Shown piece after piece: positions 46,889-54,747 of a stretch of 64,000 nucleotides of DNA. The notes under the pieces are model-generated. The model saw only the letters and a list, made by a program, of their open reading frames with translations, had not been told where the DNA came from and did no database searches. Origin of the DNA: Comamonas_C sp026954015. GTDB lineage: Bacteria > Pseudomonadota > Gammaproteobacteria > Burkholderiales > Burkholderiaceae_C. Location: positions 62,001 through 126,000 of the forward strand of contig JAPSFS010000006.1 in assembly GCA_035063785.1 (NCBI GenBank), written 5' to 3'. The translations under genes and the position numbers were made by a program. Position 1 is the first letter of the stretch. The number at the start of each line of letters is the position of its first letter.

Positions 46889-47629
46889 TCATCCGTTCAT
46901 GCTGAGCAGCTGCCCGGCACTCTTGTCGTCGCTCTCGGCGGTCTGCAGCAGCTTCATCTGCTGCTCGAACTGACGCGCCGCGGCAATCATTCCGACCATG
47001 GCCTCCACCGGGTTGACGTTGGAGCCTTCAAGCATGCCGGGGCGCAATTGGGCGTTCGGGTCCTGCGCGAGCGGCGCGCCGTCCGTGGTGCGAAACAGCC
47101 CGTCGTCGCCGCGCACCAGCGGCGTCTCGACCGTGGGCGTCGCAAGCTTGAGGCGCCCCACGGTCTGCGCGGGCTGCCCAGCCACCTGCGCGGTGATCGT
47201 GCCGTCGCCCCCCAGCGTCACATCCGCGCCCTGCGGCACGTCGATCGGCGCGCCACCGTCGGAGAGCACCGGCAAGCCCGTGCTGGTGACGATCTGCCCC
47301 TCGGCGGTCAACTGGAAGTCGCCCGCGCGGGTATAGGTTTCGGTACCGTCGAGCCCCTGCACCGCGAACCAGGCATTGCCCACCGCCATGGCGTCCAGCG
47401 CCCGCCCGGTCGTCTGCGCCGGGCCGGCCACGGTGCGGTGCCCCGAGGTGGCCTCCAGCGCGAACACGCGCGTCTTCGCGCCATCGCCCTGCATGGGCAC
47501 CGCGCGAAAGTTCGCCATTTCGGCGCGAAAGCCCGTCGTCGAGACATTCGCCAGGTTGTGCGCAAGCACCGCCTGACGCTGCATCGCCGCGGTGGCGCCG
47601 GTCATCGAGGTATAGATGATGCGATCCAT
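46889..47629 (-). CDS. flgF: Flagellar proximal rod protein FlgF
   Basis: 246-residue rod protein. N-terminal 'IYTSMTGATAAMQRQAVLAHNLANVSTTGFRAEMANFRAV' and C-terminal 'MLEGSNVNPVEAMVGMIAAARQFEQQMKLLQTAES' are standard. 'LDAMAVGNAWFAVQG' is the usual FlgF/FlgE/FlgG body motif. Follows flgE by 25 bp. Confidence 0.97.
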   Translation of the reverse strand: MDRIIYTSMTGATAAMQRQAVLAHNLANVSTTGFRAEMANFRAVPMQGDGAKTRVFALEATSGHRTVAGPAQTTGRALDAMAVGNAWFAVQGLDGTETYTRAGDFQLTAEGQIVTSTGLPVLSDGGAPIDVPQGADVTLGGDGTITAQVAGQPAQTVGRLKLATPTVETPLVRGDDGLFRTTDGAPLAQDPNAQLRPGMLEGSNVNPVEAMVGMIAAARQFEQQMKLLQTAESDDKSAGQLLSMNG

Positions 47630-47654
47630 GGCGTGCTCCGCGTGTCAGGCGACG

Positions 47655-48914
47655 TCAGCGCAGGTTGACCAGCGTGGCGAGCACCTGGTCCTGCGTCTTG
47701 ATGGTCTGCGCGTTGGCCTGGTAGGCGCGCTGCGCGGTCATCATGTTCACGAGCTCGGCCGTCAGATCGACGTTGGAATCCTCCAGCGCGCCCGCGCGCA
47801 GCGTGCCGAAATTGCCGTCAAGCGGCGCGCCGAGCACGGGCTGGCCCGAGCTCGAGGTCTCGACCCACAGGTTGTTGCCCACGTCCTCCAGGCCCTGCGC
47901 GTTGCGAAACGACGCGAGCGCAATCTGCCCCTCGGGGCGGCTCACGCCGTTGGAGTACTGCGTCATCAGCGTGCCATCGGAGCCGATGGTGATGCCCGTG
48001 AGCTGGCCCGCGGTGTAGCCGTCCTGCGTCAGGTCAGAGACCGCGAACTTGGTGCCGAACTGCGTCGCCGCGCTCAGATCGAGCGTCACGGCAAACGCGG
48101 CCGGCGGGTTGTTCGGGTTGGTCTTCGACGGGTCGACGGTCAACGTGAGCGGCGAACCCGACTGCAGCACGCCGGCACCGTTGAACACGAGCTGGCCCAC
48201 CGGCGTGGCCACCACGGGCGGCGAAGCGGTCGGGTCGTCGAGCCGGTCGTAGACATCCCAGGTGTTGGCCGTGCCGGTCTTCTGGAAGTACAGGCTCACG
48301 GGCACTGCAACCCCCTGACTGTCGTACACGTTGAGCGAAGTGCCATAGGTCGTGCGCGGCGTCGCGGAAACCGGCGGCGTGGCCGCCGGATCACCCGCAG
48401 CATCGGTGGCGCGCGCATCCAGGTTCATCGCAACCGTGACTTCCCCGGTCTGCCTGGCGGGAATCGGCGCGCCCGTCGGAAACACGAGCGGAATCACCGA
48501 AATGGAGCTGCGCTCGCCGGTCAGTGGATCGACCGGGTAGCCCATGAGCTGCGCGGCCCCGTTGGTGATCATGTTGCCCTGGTCGTCGAGCTTGAAGTTG
48601 CCCGCGCGCGTGTACGCCATGCTGCCGTCGGGCTGGCGCACCTGGAAGAACCCGTTGCCGTTGATCGCCACGTCCAGCGTGTTGCCGGTGATGGAGATGT
48701 TGCCCTGCGTGAACTGCTGCGCAACGGTATCGAGCGTGACGCCGATGCCCGCATCGTTGCCGCCAGCCGAACCAACGGCGGTAGCGATCATTTCGGAAAA
48801 CTCGGCGCGCGAGGCCTTGAACCCCGTGGTGTTGGAGTTGGCGATGTTGTGGCCGATCACGTCCAGGCTCTTGCTGGCGGCACTCAGCCCGCTCAGGCCC
48901 TGTTGAAATGCCAT
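47655..48914 (-). CDS. flgE: Flagellar hook protein FlgE
   Basis: 419-residue hook subunit. N-terminal 'FQQGLSGLSAASKSLDVIGHNIANSNTTGFKASRAEFSEMIA', 'NTLDVAINGNGFFQV', and C-terminal 'LEDSNVDLTAELVNMMTAQRAYQANAQTIKTQDQVLATLVNLR' place it as FlgE. Length typical of a betaproteobacterial hook. Hook length would be set by FliK (21708-23000). 45 bp after flgD. Confidence 0.98.
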   Translation of the reverse strand: MAFQQGLSGLSAASKSLDVIGHNIANSNTTGFKASRAEFSEMIATAVGSAGGNDAGIGVTLDTVAQQFTQGNISITGNTLDVAINGNGFFQVRQPDGSMAYTRAGNFKLDDQGNMITNGAAQLMGYPVDPLTGERSSISVIPLVFPTGAPIPARQTGEVTVAMNLDARATDAAGDPAATPPVSATPRTTYGTSLNVYDSQGVAVPVSLYFQKTGTANTWDVYDRLDDPTASPPVVATPVGQLVFNGAGVLQSGSPLTLTVDPSKTNPNNPPAAFAVTLDLSAATQFGTKFAVSDLTQDGYTAGQLTGITIGSDGTLMTQYSNGVSRPEGQIALASFRNAQGLEDVGNNLWVETSSSGQPVLGAPLDGNFGTLRAGALEDSNVDLTAELVNMMTAQRAYQANAQTIKTQDQVLATLVNLR

Positions 48915-48959
48915 GGTGTGCTCCTCGGGGGGGTGGTTGTCAGGTGTTGGTTTGCGGCG

Positions 48960-49622
48960 TCACATCACGCCGCGCACGGAGGCATAGGCCACGGTGCTGC
49001 CGTTGCCCAGCGTGAGCGTGAGTCCGCTGGCGTCCGTGCCAGTGGCGATCACTGCCTGCTGCGTAAGCGGCGTGGCCTGCACGGCCGTCTCGCCGCTGCG
49101 GGCCACGATGCGGTAATGCAGCGCGCTGGCGTCACCGCTGTAGCCGCGCGCATCCCATTCGAAAGCGTGGCGGCCCGCGTCGAGCGCGCCAAGCGCTGCC
49201 GAGCCGACGACGACGTTGCCGGGCGTGACGATCTCCACCGTGGCGTTGGTCGCGGCCTGGTCCAGATCGAACAGACCCTGGCCGACCCCGTCGGCGAGCA
49301 TGAGCTTGTCGCCCTCCGCGAGCACCGAGCGGCCAATGAGCCCCACACCGGCGAGCTGCTGCATGCTGGCGAACTGCGTGGCCATCGATTGCGCCGTCTG
49401 ATTGAGCTGCTGCAGGCCGGTGACGGTGTTGATCTGCGCCATCTGCGTGGTCATCTGCGCGTTGTCCATCGGGTTCATCGGGTCCTGGTTCTCGAGCTGC
49501 GCCACGAGCAGCTTGAGAAAGCGGTCCTGCATCGCGTTCGGATCGGTGTTGCGCTCGGTCACGCTCGACGTGCTGCTCGCACCCGCGTCCAGCGCGCTCG
49601 TATCGATGGGGCTGATGAACAT
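48960..49622 (-). CDS. flgD: Flagellar hook cap protein FlgD
   Basis: 220-residue hook scaffolding protein. 'NAMQDRFLKLLVAQLENQDPMNPMDNAQMTTQMAQINTVTGLQQLN' is the FlgD core; the C-terminal half has the Tudor/FlgD_ig strands ('VEIVTPGNVVVGSAALGALDAGRHAFEWDARGYSGD'). Needed for hook polymerisation and discarded on completion. 16 bp after flgC. Confidence 0.96.
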   Translation of the reverse strand: MFISPIDTSALDAGASSTSSVTERNTDPNAMQDRFLKLLVAQLENQDPMNPMDNAQMTTQMAQINTVTGLQQLNQTAQSMATQFASMQQLAGVGLIGRSVLAEGDKLMLADGVGQGLFDLDQAATNATVEIVTPGNVVVGSAALGALDAGRHAFEWDARGYSGDASALHYRIVARSGETAVQATPLTQQAVIATGTDASGLTLTLGNGSTVAYASVRGVM

Positions 49623-49638
49623 ATCCGTACCTCCGGGC

Positions 49639-50043
49639 TCACTGGCCCATCTGCAAGGTCTTGAGCAACAGGGTCTTGGCCGTGTTCATGACCTCGACGT
49701 TGTTCTGGTAGGAGCGCGACGCGGAGATCATGTTGACCATCTCCTCGACCGCGTTCACGTTGGAATGCGTCACGTAACCGTCGGCGTCGGCCAGCGGGTT
49801 CGAAGGGTCGAGCACGCGCCGCCCCGGCGTGTCGCTTTCCTGCACGGTGGAGACCCGCACCCCGGCCGCGCCATCCGCGCCCATGGGCGTGGTCTGGAAC
49901 ACCACCTGGCGCGCCTTGTAGGCCTGGCCGTCGGGTCCGGCCACGGCATCGACGTTGGCCAGGTTGCTCGCCACCACGTTCAGCCGTTGCGCCTGCGCGC
50001 TGATCGCGCTGGCCGAGACGTTGAAAATCGAAAACATCGACAT
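49639..50043 (-). CDS. flgC: Flagellar rod protein FlgC
   Basis: 134-residue proximal rod protein. 'SIFNVSASAISAQAQRLNVVASNLANVDAV', 'YKARQVVFQ' and C-terminal 'VNAVEEMVNMISASRSYQNNVEVMNTAKTLLLKTLQMGQ' are the FlgC signature. Normal length; 21 bp after flgB. Confidence 0.97.
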   Translation of the reverse strand: MSMFSIFNVSASAISAQAQRLNVVASNLANVDAVAGPDGQAYKARQVVFQTTPMGADGAAGVRVSTVQESDTPGRRVLDPSNPLADADGYVTHSNVNAVEEMVNMISASRSYQNNVEVMNTAKTLLLKTLQMGQ

Positions 50044-50064
50044 GGCGGCTCCTCCACCCTAGGC

Positions 50065-50475
50065 CTACTGGCCAGTGATCGCGCTTTGCAGCGTGCGCGA
50101 CTGGTAGTTGATGAAGCGCAGCGTCGCCTCGTAGCGCACTGCGTTGTCCACGAAGGCCGCGCGCTCACGGTCCATGTCCACGCTGTTGTCGTCCAGCGCC
50201 GGTTCCGTCTGCTGCGCATACCCGGACCGCTCCGGGCCCTGGCCCGTGGGGCGCAGCGCCATGTGCCGCGGGTTGCCGCTCGCTTGCGGCGCCAGGCTCG
50301 CCCCGTGGTGCCCGGCACTGACCTGCCGCAGGGCATCGGCGAAATTGAAGTCCCGCGCCTTGTACCCCGGGGTGTCGGCGTTGGCGATGTTGCTTGCGAT
50401 CATGCTCTGACGCTGCGCACGCAGCTGCAGCGCGCTGCCGTGCAGATCAAGTGGGGATGTCAGCTTGTCGAGCAT
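50065..50475 (-). CDS. flgB: Flagellar rod protein FlgB
   Basis: 136-residue proximal rod protein: 'LHGSALQLRAQRQSMIASNIANADTPGYKARDFNFADAL' at the N-terminus and 'FVDNAVRYEATLRFINYQSRTLQSAITGQ' at the C-terminus. First gene of the flgBCDEFGH-x-IJKL operon. Divergent from flgA across 218 bp that hold the presumed class II promoters. Confidence 0.97.
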   Translation of the reverse strand: MLDKLTSPLDLHGSALQLRAQRQSMIASNIANADTPGYKARDFNFADALRQVSAGHHGASLAPQASGNPRHMALRPTGQGPERSGYAQQTEPALDDNSVDMDRERAAFVDNAVRYEATLRFINYQSRTLQSAITGQ

Positions 50476-50540
50476 GTGATGAAGACCTCACGCTGTGCGT
50501 GCAACGGGTGCCAGTGCCCAGCGGCGGTACTGGCATGCGT

Positions 50541-50570
50541 CGATTATGGAAAGCGCCCCAGTTTTCTAAA
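50541..50570 (-). promoter_or_regulatory. Candidate flgB operon promoter with CATAATCG box
   Basis: On the flgB strand TTTAGA (50570-50565), 16 bp, CATAAT (50548-50543), followed by CGA; 4/6 and 5/6 matches to sigma70 elements. The box sits 67 bp upstream of flgB and resembles the TCAATAATC nonamers upstream of fliF and fliL, which may instead make it part of an activator-dependent element. Confidence 0.35.
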
Positions 50571-50693
50571 GTCCGAAAAATGCGCCCCGCTGGCGCCTGT
50601 TCACGCCACCACGCGCCAGCCGAAGGCCTAGAGTTGCAGGCGTCCCAAAGCCGCCGCCCTCGCGCGCGGCAGGGCGTTCGGAGGTTAGGCGTC

Positions 50694-51416
50694 ATGACTG
50701 TCATTCGCCCGTTGCTTGCACTGGCCGCGTCTGCCCTGGTGGCCGCGTGGGCCTCCCCGGCGCAGGCGCAGCAGGCCGCCACGCCGCAGGATCTCGCCGC
50801 GCTGACACAGCAGTGGGTCGACGAGGCGCTCGCCCAGCTGCCCGTCGAATCCTCGCCGCTGCGCATGCAGGTGAGCGTCGGTCAGCTCGATCCGCGCCTG
50901 CGCCTCGCGCCCTGCACGCGCGTGCAACCCTATCTGCCACCGGGCGCACGCCTGTGGGGCCGCACACGCCTGGGCCTGCGCTGCGTGGAAGGGGCAACGC
51001 ACTGGAACGCCTACATACCGCTTACGGTGCAGGCCTTCGGCCCGGCTTGGGTGCTCACCGGGGACGTCACCACGGGCAGCGTGCTCGGCGAACACGACGC
51101 AATGCAGGCCGAGGTGGACTGGGCAGCCGACCCGGCGCCCGTGGTCTCCACCGCCCAGTCCTGGGTCGGCCAGGTCGCCGCGCGGCCCCTGGCCGCCGGG
51201 CAGGCGCTGCGCCAGAACATGGTGCGCGCGCCCAACCTGTTCAAGGCCGGCGCCCCCGTGCAGGTACGCGCGCAGGGGCCCGGTTACGCCATTGTCTCGT
51301 CGGGCCAGGCCACGACCGCCGGCGCGGCCGGACAGAACATCCGCGTACGCATGGCAAACGGCCGCACCATTACCGGCATCGTGAACGAGGACGGGACCAT
51401 CGATGCCTCTTTATGA
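50694..51416 (+). CDS. flgA: Flagellar P-ring assembly chaperone FlgA
   Basis: 240-residue periplasmic chaperone for FlgI. Signal peptide 1-25 ('LLALAASALVAAWASPAQAQ'). The C-terminal SAF-like domain holds 'AARPLAAGQALRQNMVRAPNLFKAGAPVQVRAQGPGYAIVSSGQATTAGAAGQNIRVRMANGRTITGIV' (in pieces), the defining region. Start ATG 50694 is preceded by GGAGG about 9 bp away. Divergent from flgB and followed by flgM. Confidence 0.95.
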   Translation: MTVIRPLLALAASALVAAWASPAQAQQAATPQDLAALTQQWVDEALAQLPVESSPLRMQVSVGQLDPRLRLAPCTRVQPYLPPGARLWGRTRLGLRCVEGATHWNAYIPLTVQAFGPAWVLTGDVTTGSVLGEHDAMQAEVDWAADPAPVVSTAQSWVGQVAARPLAAGQALRQNMVRAPNLFKAGAPVQVRAQGPGYAIVSSGQATTAGAAGQNIRVRMANGRTITGIVNEDGTIDASL

Positions 51417-51446
51417 TCCGTTCGGACTAATGCGTCCACGACCTGT

Positions 51447-51473
51447 TCAAGTTTGCGCGCTCGAGGTCGTTAA
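51447..51473 (+). promoter_or_regulatory. Sigma28 (FliA) promoter for flgM
   Basis: TCAAGTTT (51447-51454), 11-bp spacer, GTCGTTAA (51466-51473), compared with the FliA consensus TAAAGTTT-N11-GCCGATAA: 13 of 16 positions match. It lies 46 bp upstream of the flgM start and downstream of flgA. It would let flgM be expressed late by FliA, the feedback known in enteric bacteria. Confidence 0.75.
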
Positions 51474-51484
51474 CCTTCCCATAG

Positions 51485-51505
51485 GCCCCAAGCCTTGCCT
51501 GGGGC
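51485..51505 (+). other. Stem-loop in the flgM leader
   Basis: GCCCCA (51485-51490), 9-base loop, TGGGGC (51500-51505), a perfect 6-bp stem. It ends just before the flgM ribosome-binding site (GGAGAG). No U-run follows, so it is not an obvious terminator; it could affect flgM translation. Confidence 0.4.
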
Positions 51506-51518
51506 AGTGGAGAGTGAA

Positions 51519-51845
51519 ATGAAAGTCGGAAACAATCCGGACCTCGCGAACGCCCTGACACACGCCGCGACCGGCAAGCCGCCCGCCAAGACGGGCACGG
51601 CAGATGCCACGCTGCGCGTGGGCGGCCAGGCGCACCCGCCCGGCGCATCGGTAACCCTGTCTTCGAGCGTGCAGCAAGCCGCAACCACCGGCCGCGTCCA
51701 GGGCGACTTCGACGCTGCCAAGGTGGACCGCGTGAAGACCGCCATCGAAAACGGCACGTTCCAGGTCAACGCCGGGGTCGTCGCGGACAAGCTGCTCGAA
51801 AACGCATCCGAAATCCTCGCCCACGCACGGGCCAACCGCCAGTAG
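51519..51845 (+). CDS. flgM: Anti-sigma28 factor FlgM
   Basis: 108-residue small, largely disordered regulator that binds FliA until it is exported through the finished hook-basal body. The conserved C-terminal part is 'FDAAKVDRVKTAIENGTFQVNAGVVADKLLENASEIL' (residues ~66-102), with N-terminal 'KVGNNPDLANAL'. ATG 51519 has GGAGAG upstream; a longer frame from 51495 is less likely. Followed by flgN after 50 bp. Confidence 0.93.
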   Translation: MKVGNNPDLANALTHAATGKPPAKTGTADATLRVGGQAHPPGASVTLSSSVQQAATTGRVQGDFDAAKVDRVKTAIENGTFQVNAGVVADKLLENASEILAHARANRQ

Positions 51846-51895
51846 GCGGCACGACGCCAGCGGTTGCCACGCTCGACACCAGGAGCCCTCTTCCC

Positions 51896-52240
51896 ATGCA
51901 ACTGGACGCTGCCCTCTCCGAAATCGAAGCGCAACTGCACGCGGTGCAGGCGGCGCTGCTGACATCCGACACCGACGCGCTCGAGCCCGCAGCCGACCAG
52001 GCGCGCTCCGCCATCACCGCACTCGCTCAGGTTTTCAGGGGCGCCCCCAACCCGTTGCCGGGCGCCGCGTTGCGGCGTGCCCAGGCACTGTCGTTCCAGC
52101 TCGGTCAGGTCCGCAACCAGCTCGCACGCGTCCTGTCGCTGACCCGCCAACAGGCCAGCACCCTGCTGCCCCCGCTGCAGAACGCCACCTACGGACCCTC
52201 AAGCGTCTCCGGCCCGCGCGTCTACCACGCACCGGGTTAG
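51896..52240 (+). CDS. flgN: Flagellar export chaperone FlgN
   Basis: 114-residue helical chaperone for FlgK and FlgL. N-terminal 'LDAALSEIEAQLHAVQAALLTSDTDALEPAADQARSAITALAQVF' and 'RRAQALSFQLGQVRNQLARVLSLTRQQASTLL' give the helical hairpin of the FlgN family. Low sequence conservation, but position after flgM is standard. Start ATG 51896; AGGAGC upstream. The 205 bp after it, before fliA (convergent), show no further gene. Confidence 0.88.
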   Translation: MQLDAALSEIEAQLHAVQAALLTSDTDALEPAADQARSAITALAQVFRGAPNPLPGAALRRAQALSFQLGQVRNQLARVLSLTRQQASTLLPPLQNATYGPSSVSGPRVYHAPG

Positions 52241-52445
52241 GCGTCGAATCGCGACTCTGGGAAAGTGCCCCCATGAGGGCCACAGGAGGGCAGGCCGTGC
52301 CCGCAATCAATCGCGCGGTGCGCCGTATTCCTTCAGTGCGATAGCGCCACGCTTGACTGGATCGTGCCTGCGACCGGGAAGGCCCGCGCAAAGTACGCAG
52401 CTACCGGGCGGACGAGCGCTTGGCTCGCGTCCCCGCCTCCCCCGC

Positions 52446-53174
52446 TCAATGGTCACGCATCTTGTTGCGCAGGCGCGCGACCGCCTGGCTGTGCAACTGG
52501 CACACGCGCGACTCGGTCACGCCCAGCACCGCGGCAATTTCCTTGAGGTTCATGTCCTGCTCGTAGTACATGCCCATGATGTGTTTTTCGCGTTCAGGCA
52601 ACTGCTCGATGGCCACCACGAGGGCGCGGCGTATGCCTTCATCGCGCAGCAGCACGACCGGGTCGGCTCCCTCGTCGGCGACGTGCCGGTCCAGAAAGCC
52701 CTCACCCGAGCCATCCTCATCGCCACCCCCGTGGCCTATGTCCTCGAGGTAGACGAGCTGCGCCCCGCGCACCTTGCCGAGCAGCGCCTGGTAGGCAGAC
52801 AGCTCCATTTCAAGCTCGTCCGCGATTTCCGATTCGAGCGGGCAGCGCCCGAGCCGCTGCTCGGCGCGGCGCACCGCCCGCTCGATCTCCTTCTGGCTCT
52901 TGCGCGAGCTGCGGCTCATCCAGTCGTTTTCGCGCAGCTCGTCGAGCATCGCGCCGCGGATGCGCTGTGTCGCGAAGGTCTCGAACTGCACGCCCTGGTT
53001 GACCTCGTAGCGCGAGAGCGCGTCGGTGAGGCCCATGAGCCCCACCTGGATCAGATCGTCGATCTCCACGTTCGCCGGGAGCTTGGCGATCATGTGGTGC
53101 GCGATGCGCCGCACCAGCGGCACATGCTGGTGGAACAGCGCGTCGCGGTCGAGTTGTCCTTTGGCCGTGTACAT
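52446..53174 (-). CDS. fliA: Flagellar sigma factor FliA (sigma28)
   Basis: 242-residue sigma factor. Region 2 reads 'HVPLVRRIAHHMIAKLPANVEIDDLIQVGLMGLTDALSRY' and 'GVQFETFATQRIRGAMLDELRENDWMSRSSR'; region 4 has 'LPEREKHIMGMYYEQDMNLKEIAAVLGVTESRVCQLHSQAVARLR'. Reads class III promoters such as the one before flgM. ATG 53174. It is the last gene of the fliC-to-fliA block, 106 bp after flhF, a gap too short for flhG, which often sits there. Confidence 0.98.
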   Translation of the reverse strand: MYTAKGQLDRDALFHQHVPLVRRIAHHMIAKLPANVEIDDLIQVGLMGLTDALSRYEVNQGVQFETFATQRIRGAMLDELRENDWMSRSSRKSQKEIERAVRRAEQRLGRCPLESEIADELEMELSAYQALLGKVRGAQLVYLEDIGHGGGDEDGSGEGFLDRHVADEGADPVVLLRDEGIRRALVVAIEQLPEREKHIMGMYYEQDMNLKEIAAVLGVTESRVCQLHSQAVARLRNKMRDH

Positions 53175-53280
53175 GTGAAATCAATGCTCCCAATGACGAG
53201 CGTCGAGGGCAGACGGGGCGGCCGCCGCACCTGCGGCAGGCACGCGAGCCAGCGACGGCGGGCACACGCCGTGGTACACA

Positions 53281-54747
53281 TCACGCAACATGGGCCAGCT
53301 CCGCATCCGCGCCAGTCACAGCGCCAGGCTGCGCGAAGAAATAGTTGAGTTCGATCTCCTTGGGATCGAACGCCGATTTGACGGCGCAGCGCATCGATTC
53401 TGTCACCAGCTGGTGCGCATCGGCGCGCTCCCAGTCCTCGGGCACGCGCTGGCCGTTGGTGACGCCACGCAGCACCATCTGGTGGCGCACCAGCGCGTCG
53501 ACCGCCGGGCCAAGTTTCACCGCTTCATCGATCTTGGAGAGGATGGCCTGCTGCGTGCCGGCGGTCTTGAAACCCTCCAGCACGTCGTCGAGCGTGTCAC
53601 CGTGGCTGCTCGCGTTGAGCACCAGCAGGCGTCGCACCTCGGGCAGGTCAAGCACCTCGAGCAGCTCGCGCCGACGCGGATCGCGCGGCGAGACGCCGCT
53701 GGTGTCGATCAGCACCATCTTCTTGGATGCGAGCAGTCCGAGCAGGTCCTGCAGCGCGGCGCGGTCATGCGCCAAATGCGCCACCACACCCAGCATGCGA
53801 CCGTAGGCACGCAGCTGCTCGTGCCCGCCCAGGCGGTAGGCATCGAGCGTGATCAGCCCCAGGCTGGCCGCCCCATGCGCCTGCACGCACTGCGCGGCCA
53901 GCTTGGCCGCCGTCGTCGTCTTGCCCACGCCGGTCGCCCCGACGAACGCATGGATGCCCCCCTCCTCGTGCAGCGGCAGCATCAGCGCGTCGGTCTTGAG
54001 GTTGCGCTCGAGCACGCCCACAAGCCACTGCAAGGCGTTGGCGGCGGGCAGGCGATCGGGCAGATGCTCGAGCAGCGCCCGCGCCAGCGCCGGCGAGTAG
54101 CCCGCGCGGATCAGCTTGAGCATGAGCCCCGACTGGATCGGGTCCTGGCGTGCCTGGCCCAGCCAGGCCAATGTGCTGAACCGGTCTTCGATGAGGTTGC
54201 GCATCGCCTGCAGCTCCTGCATCAGGGGCTGCTGCGATGCGGTGCCCACCACGGTCGGGGCGACGGTAGCGCGGCCCTGCGCCGGTGCTGCCGCAAGGGT
54301 GGCTTCGGTGCCTGCCGCCTGCTCACGGCGTGCTGCCGACATCGCGGGTTGCGCGCTCATGCGCGGCGGCACGCCGGCGCCACCTTGCAGCGCCTCCTTG
54401 CGCCGGCGCAGCATGCGCTCACGTACGTAATCCTGGAACGACAGCGTGCTCATCGCGAGCTGCTCGGCATCCTTGGCGGCCGAGCTGCGCACCAGGCCAT
54501 CGTGCGCATGCTGCGTGCGCACCGGGCTGGCGGCAAGGTCGTCCGCCCGTTCCTGCAACCGGGGGCTCGGGGAGACGGCCACGGGCTGCGGTTGCGGCGT
54601 GGCAAGCTCCTCTTCGACGGTCGCCACCACCTCCACGCCACCCGCCGAGGGGCGGTTGGAAAGAATCAAGGTGCCCTCGCCAAAGGTCATGCGCGCCTTG
54701 GCCAGGGCCTCCCGCGCGGTGGGAGCGTGAAAACGCTGGATGTTCAT
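53281..54747 (-). CDS. flhF: SRP-like GTPase FlhF
   Basis: 488-residue protein. The NG domain holds P-loop 'FVGATGVGKTTTAAKLAAQ' (268-286), 'LITLDAYRLGGHEQLRAYGRMLGV', 'LIDTSGVSPRD' and 'ILSKIDEAVKLGP'. The N-terminal ~175 residues are the variable B domain, starting 'MNIQRFHAPTAREALAKARMTFGEGTLILSNR' (in pieces). In polar flagellates FlhF sets flagellar location, normally with FlhG as partner; FlhG is not encoded next to it. Start ATG overlaps the flhA stop by 4 bp. Confidence 0.96.
   Translation of the reverse strand: MNIQRFHAPTAREALAKARMTFGEGTLILSNRPSAGGVEVVATVEEELATPQPQPVAVSPSPRLQERADDLAASPVRTQHAHDGLVRSSAAKDAEQLAMSTLSFQDYVRERMLRRRKEALQGGAGVPPRMSAQPAMSAARREQAAGTEATLAAAPAQGRATVAPTVVGTASQQPLMQELQAMRNLIEDRFSTLAWLGQARQDPIQSGLMLKLIRAGYSPALARALLEHLPDRLPAANALQWLVGVLERNLKTDALMLPLHEEGGIHAFVGATGVGKTTTAAKLAAQCVQAHGAASLGLITLDAYRLGGHEQLRAYGRMLGVVAHLAHDRAALQDLLGLLASKKMVLIDTSGVSPRDPRRRELLEVLDLPEVRRLLVLNASSHGDTLDDVLEGFKTAGTQQAILSKIDEAVKLGPAVDALVRHQMVLRGVTNGQRVPEDWERADAHQLVTESMRCAVKSAFDPKEIELNYFFAQPGAVTGADAELAHVA

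Noticed and set aside
47616..49664. 682-residue plus-strand frame opposite flgE and flgD
   Set aside because: Antisense shadow; no plausible start or domain, and the minus-strand genes are unambiguous.
51485..51505. Stem-loop read as a terminator for flgA
   Set aside because: No U-run follows, and the hairpin lies downstream of the sigma28 promoter within the flgM leader.
52241..52445. Possible small gene between flgN and fliA
   Set aside because: No frame with a ribosome-binding site or family match; treated as intergenic between convergent genes.
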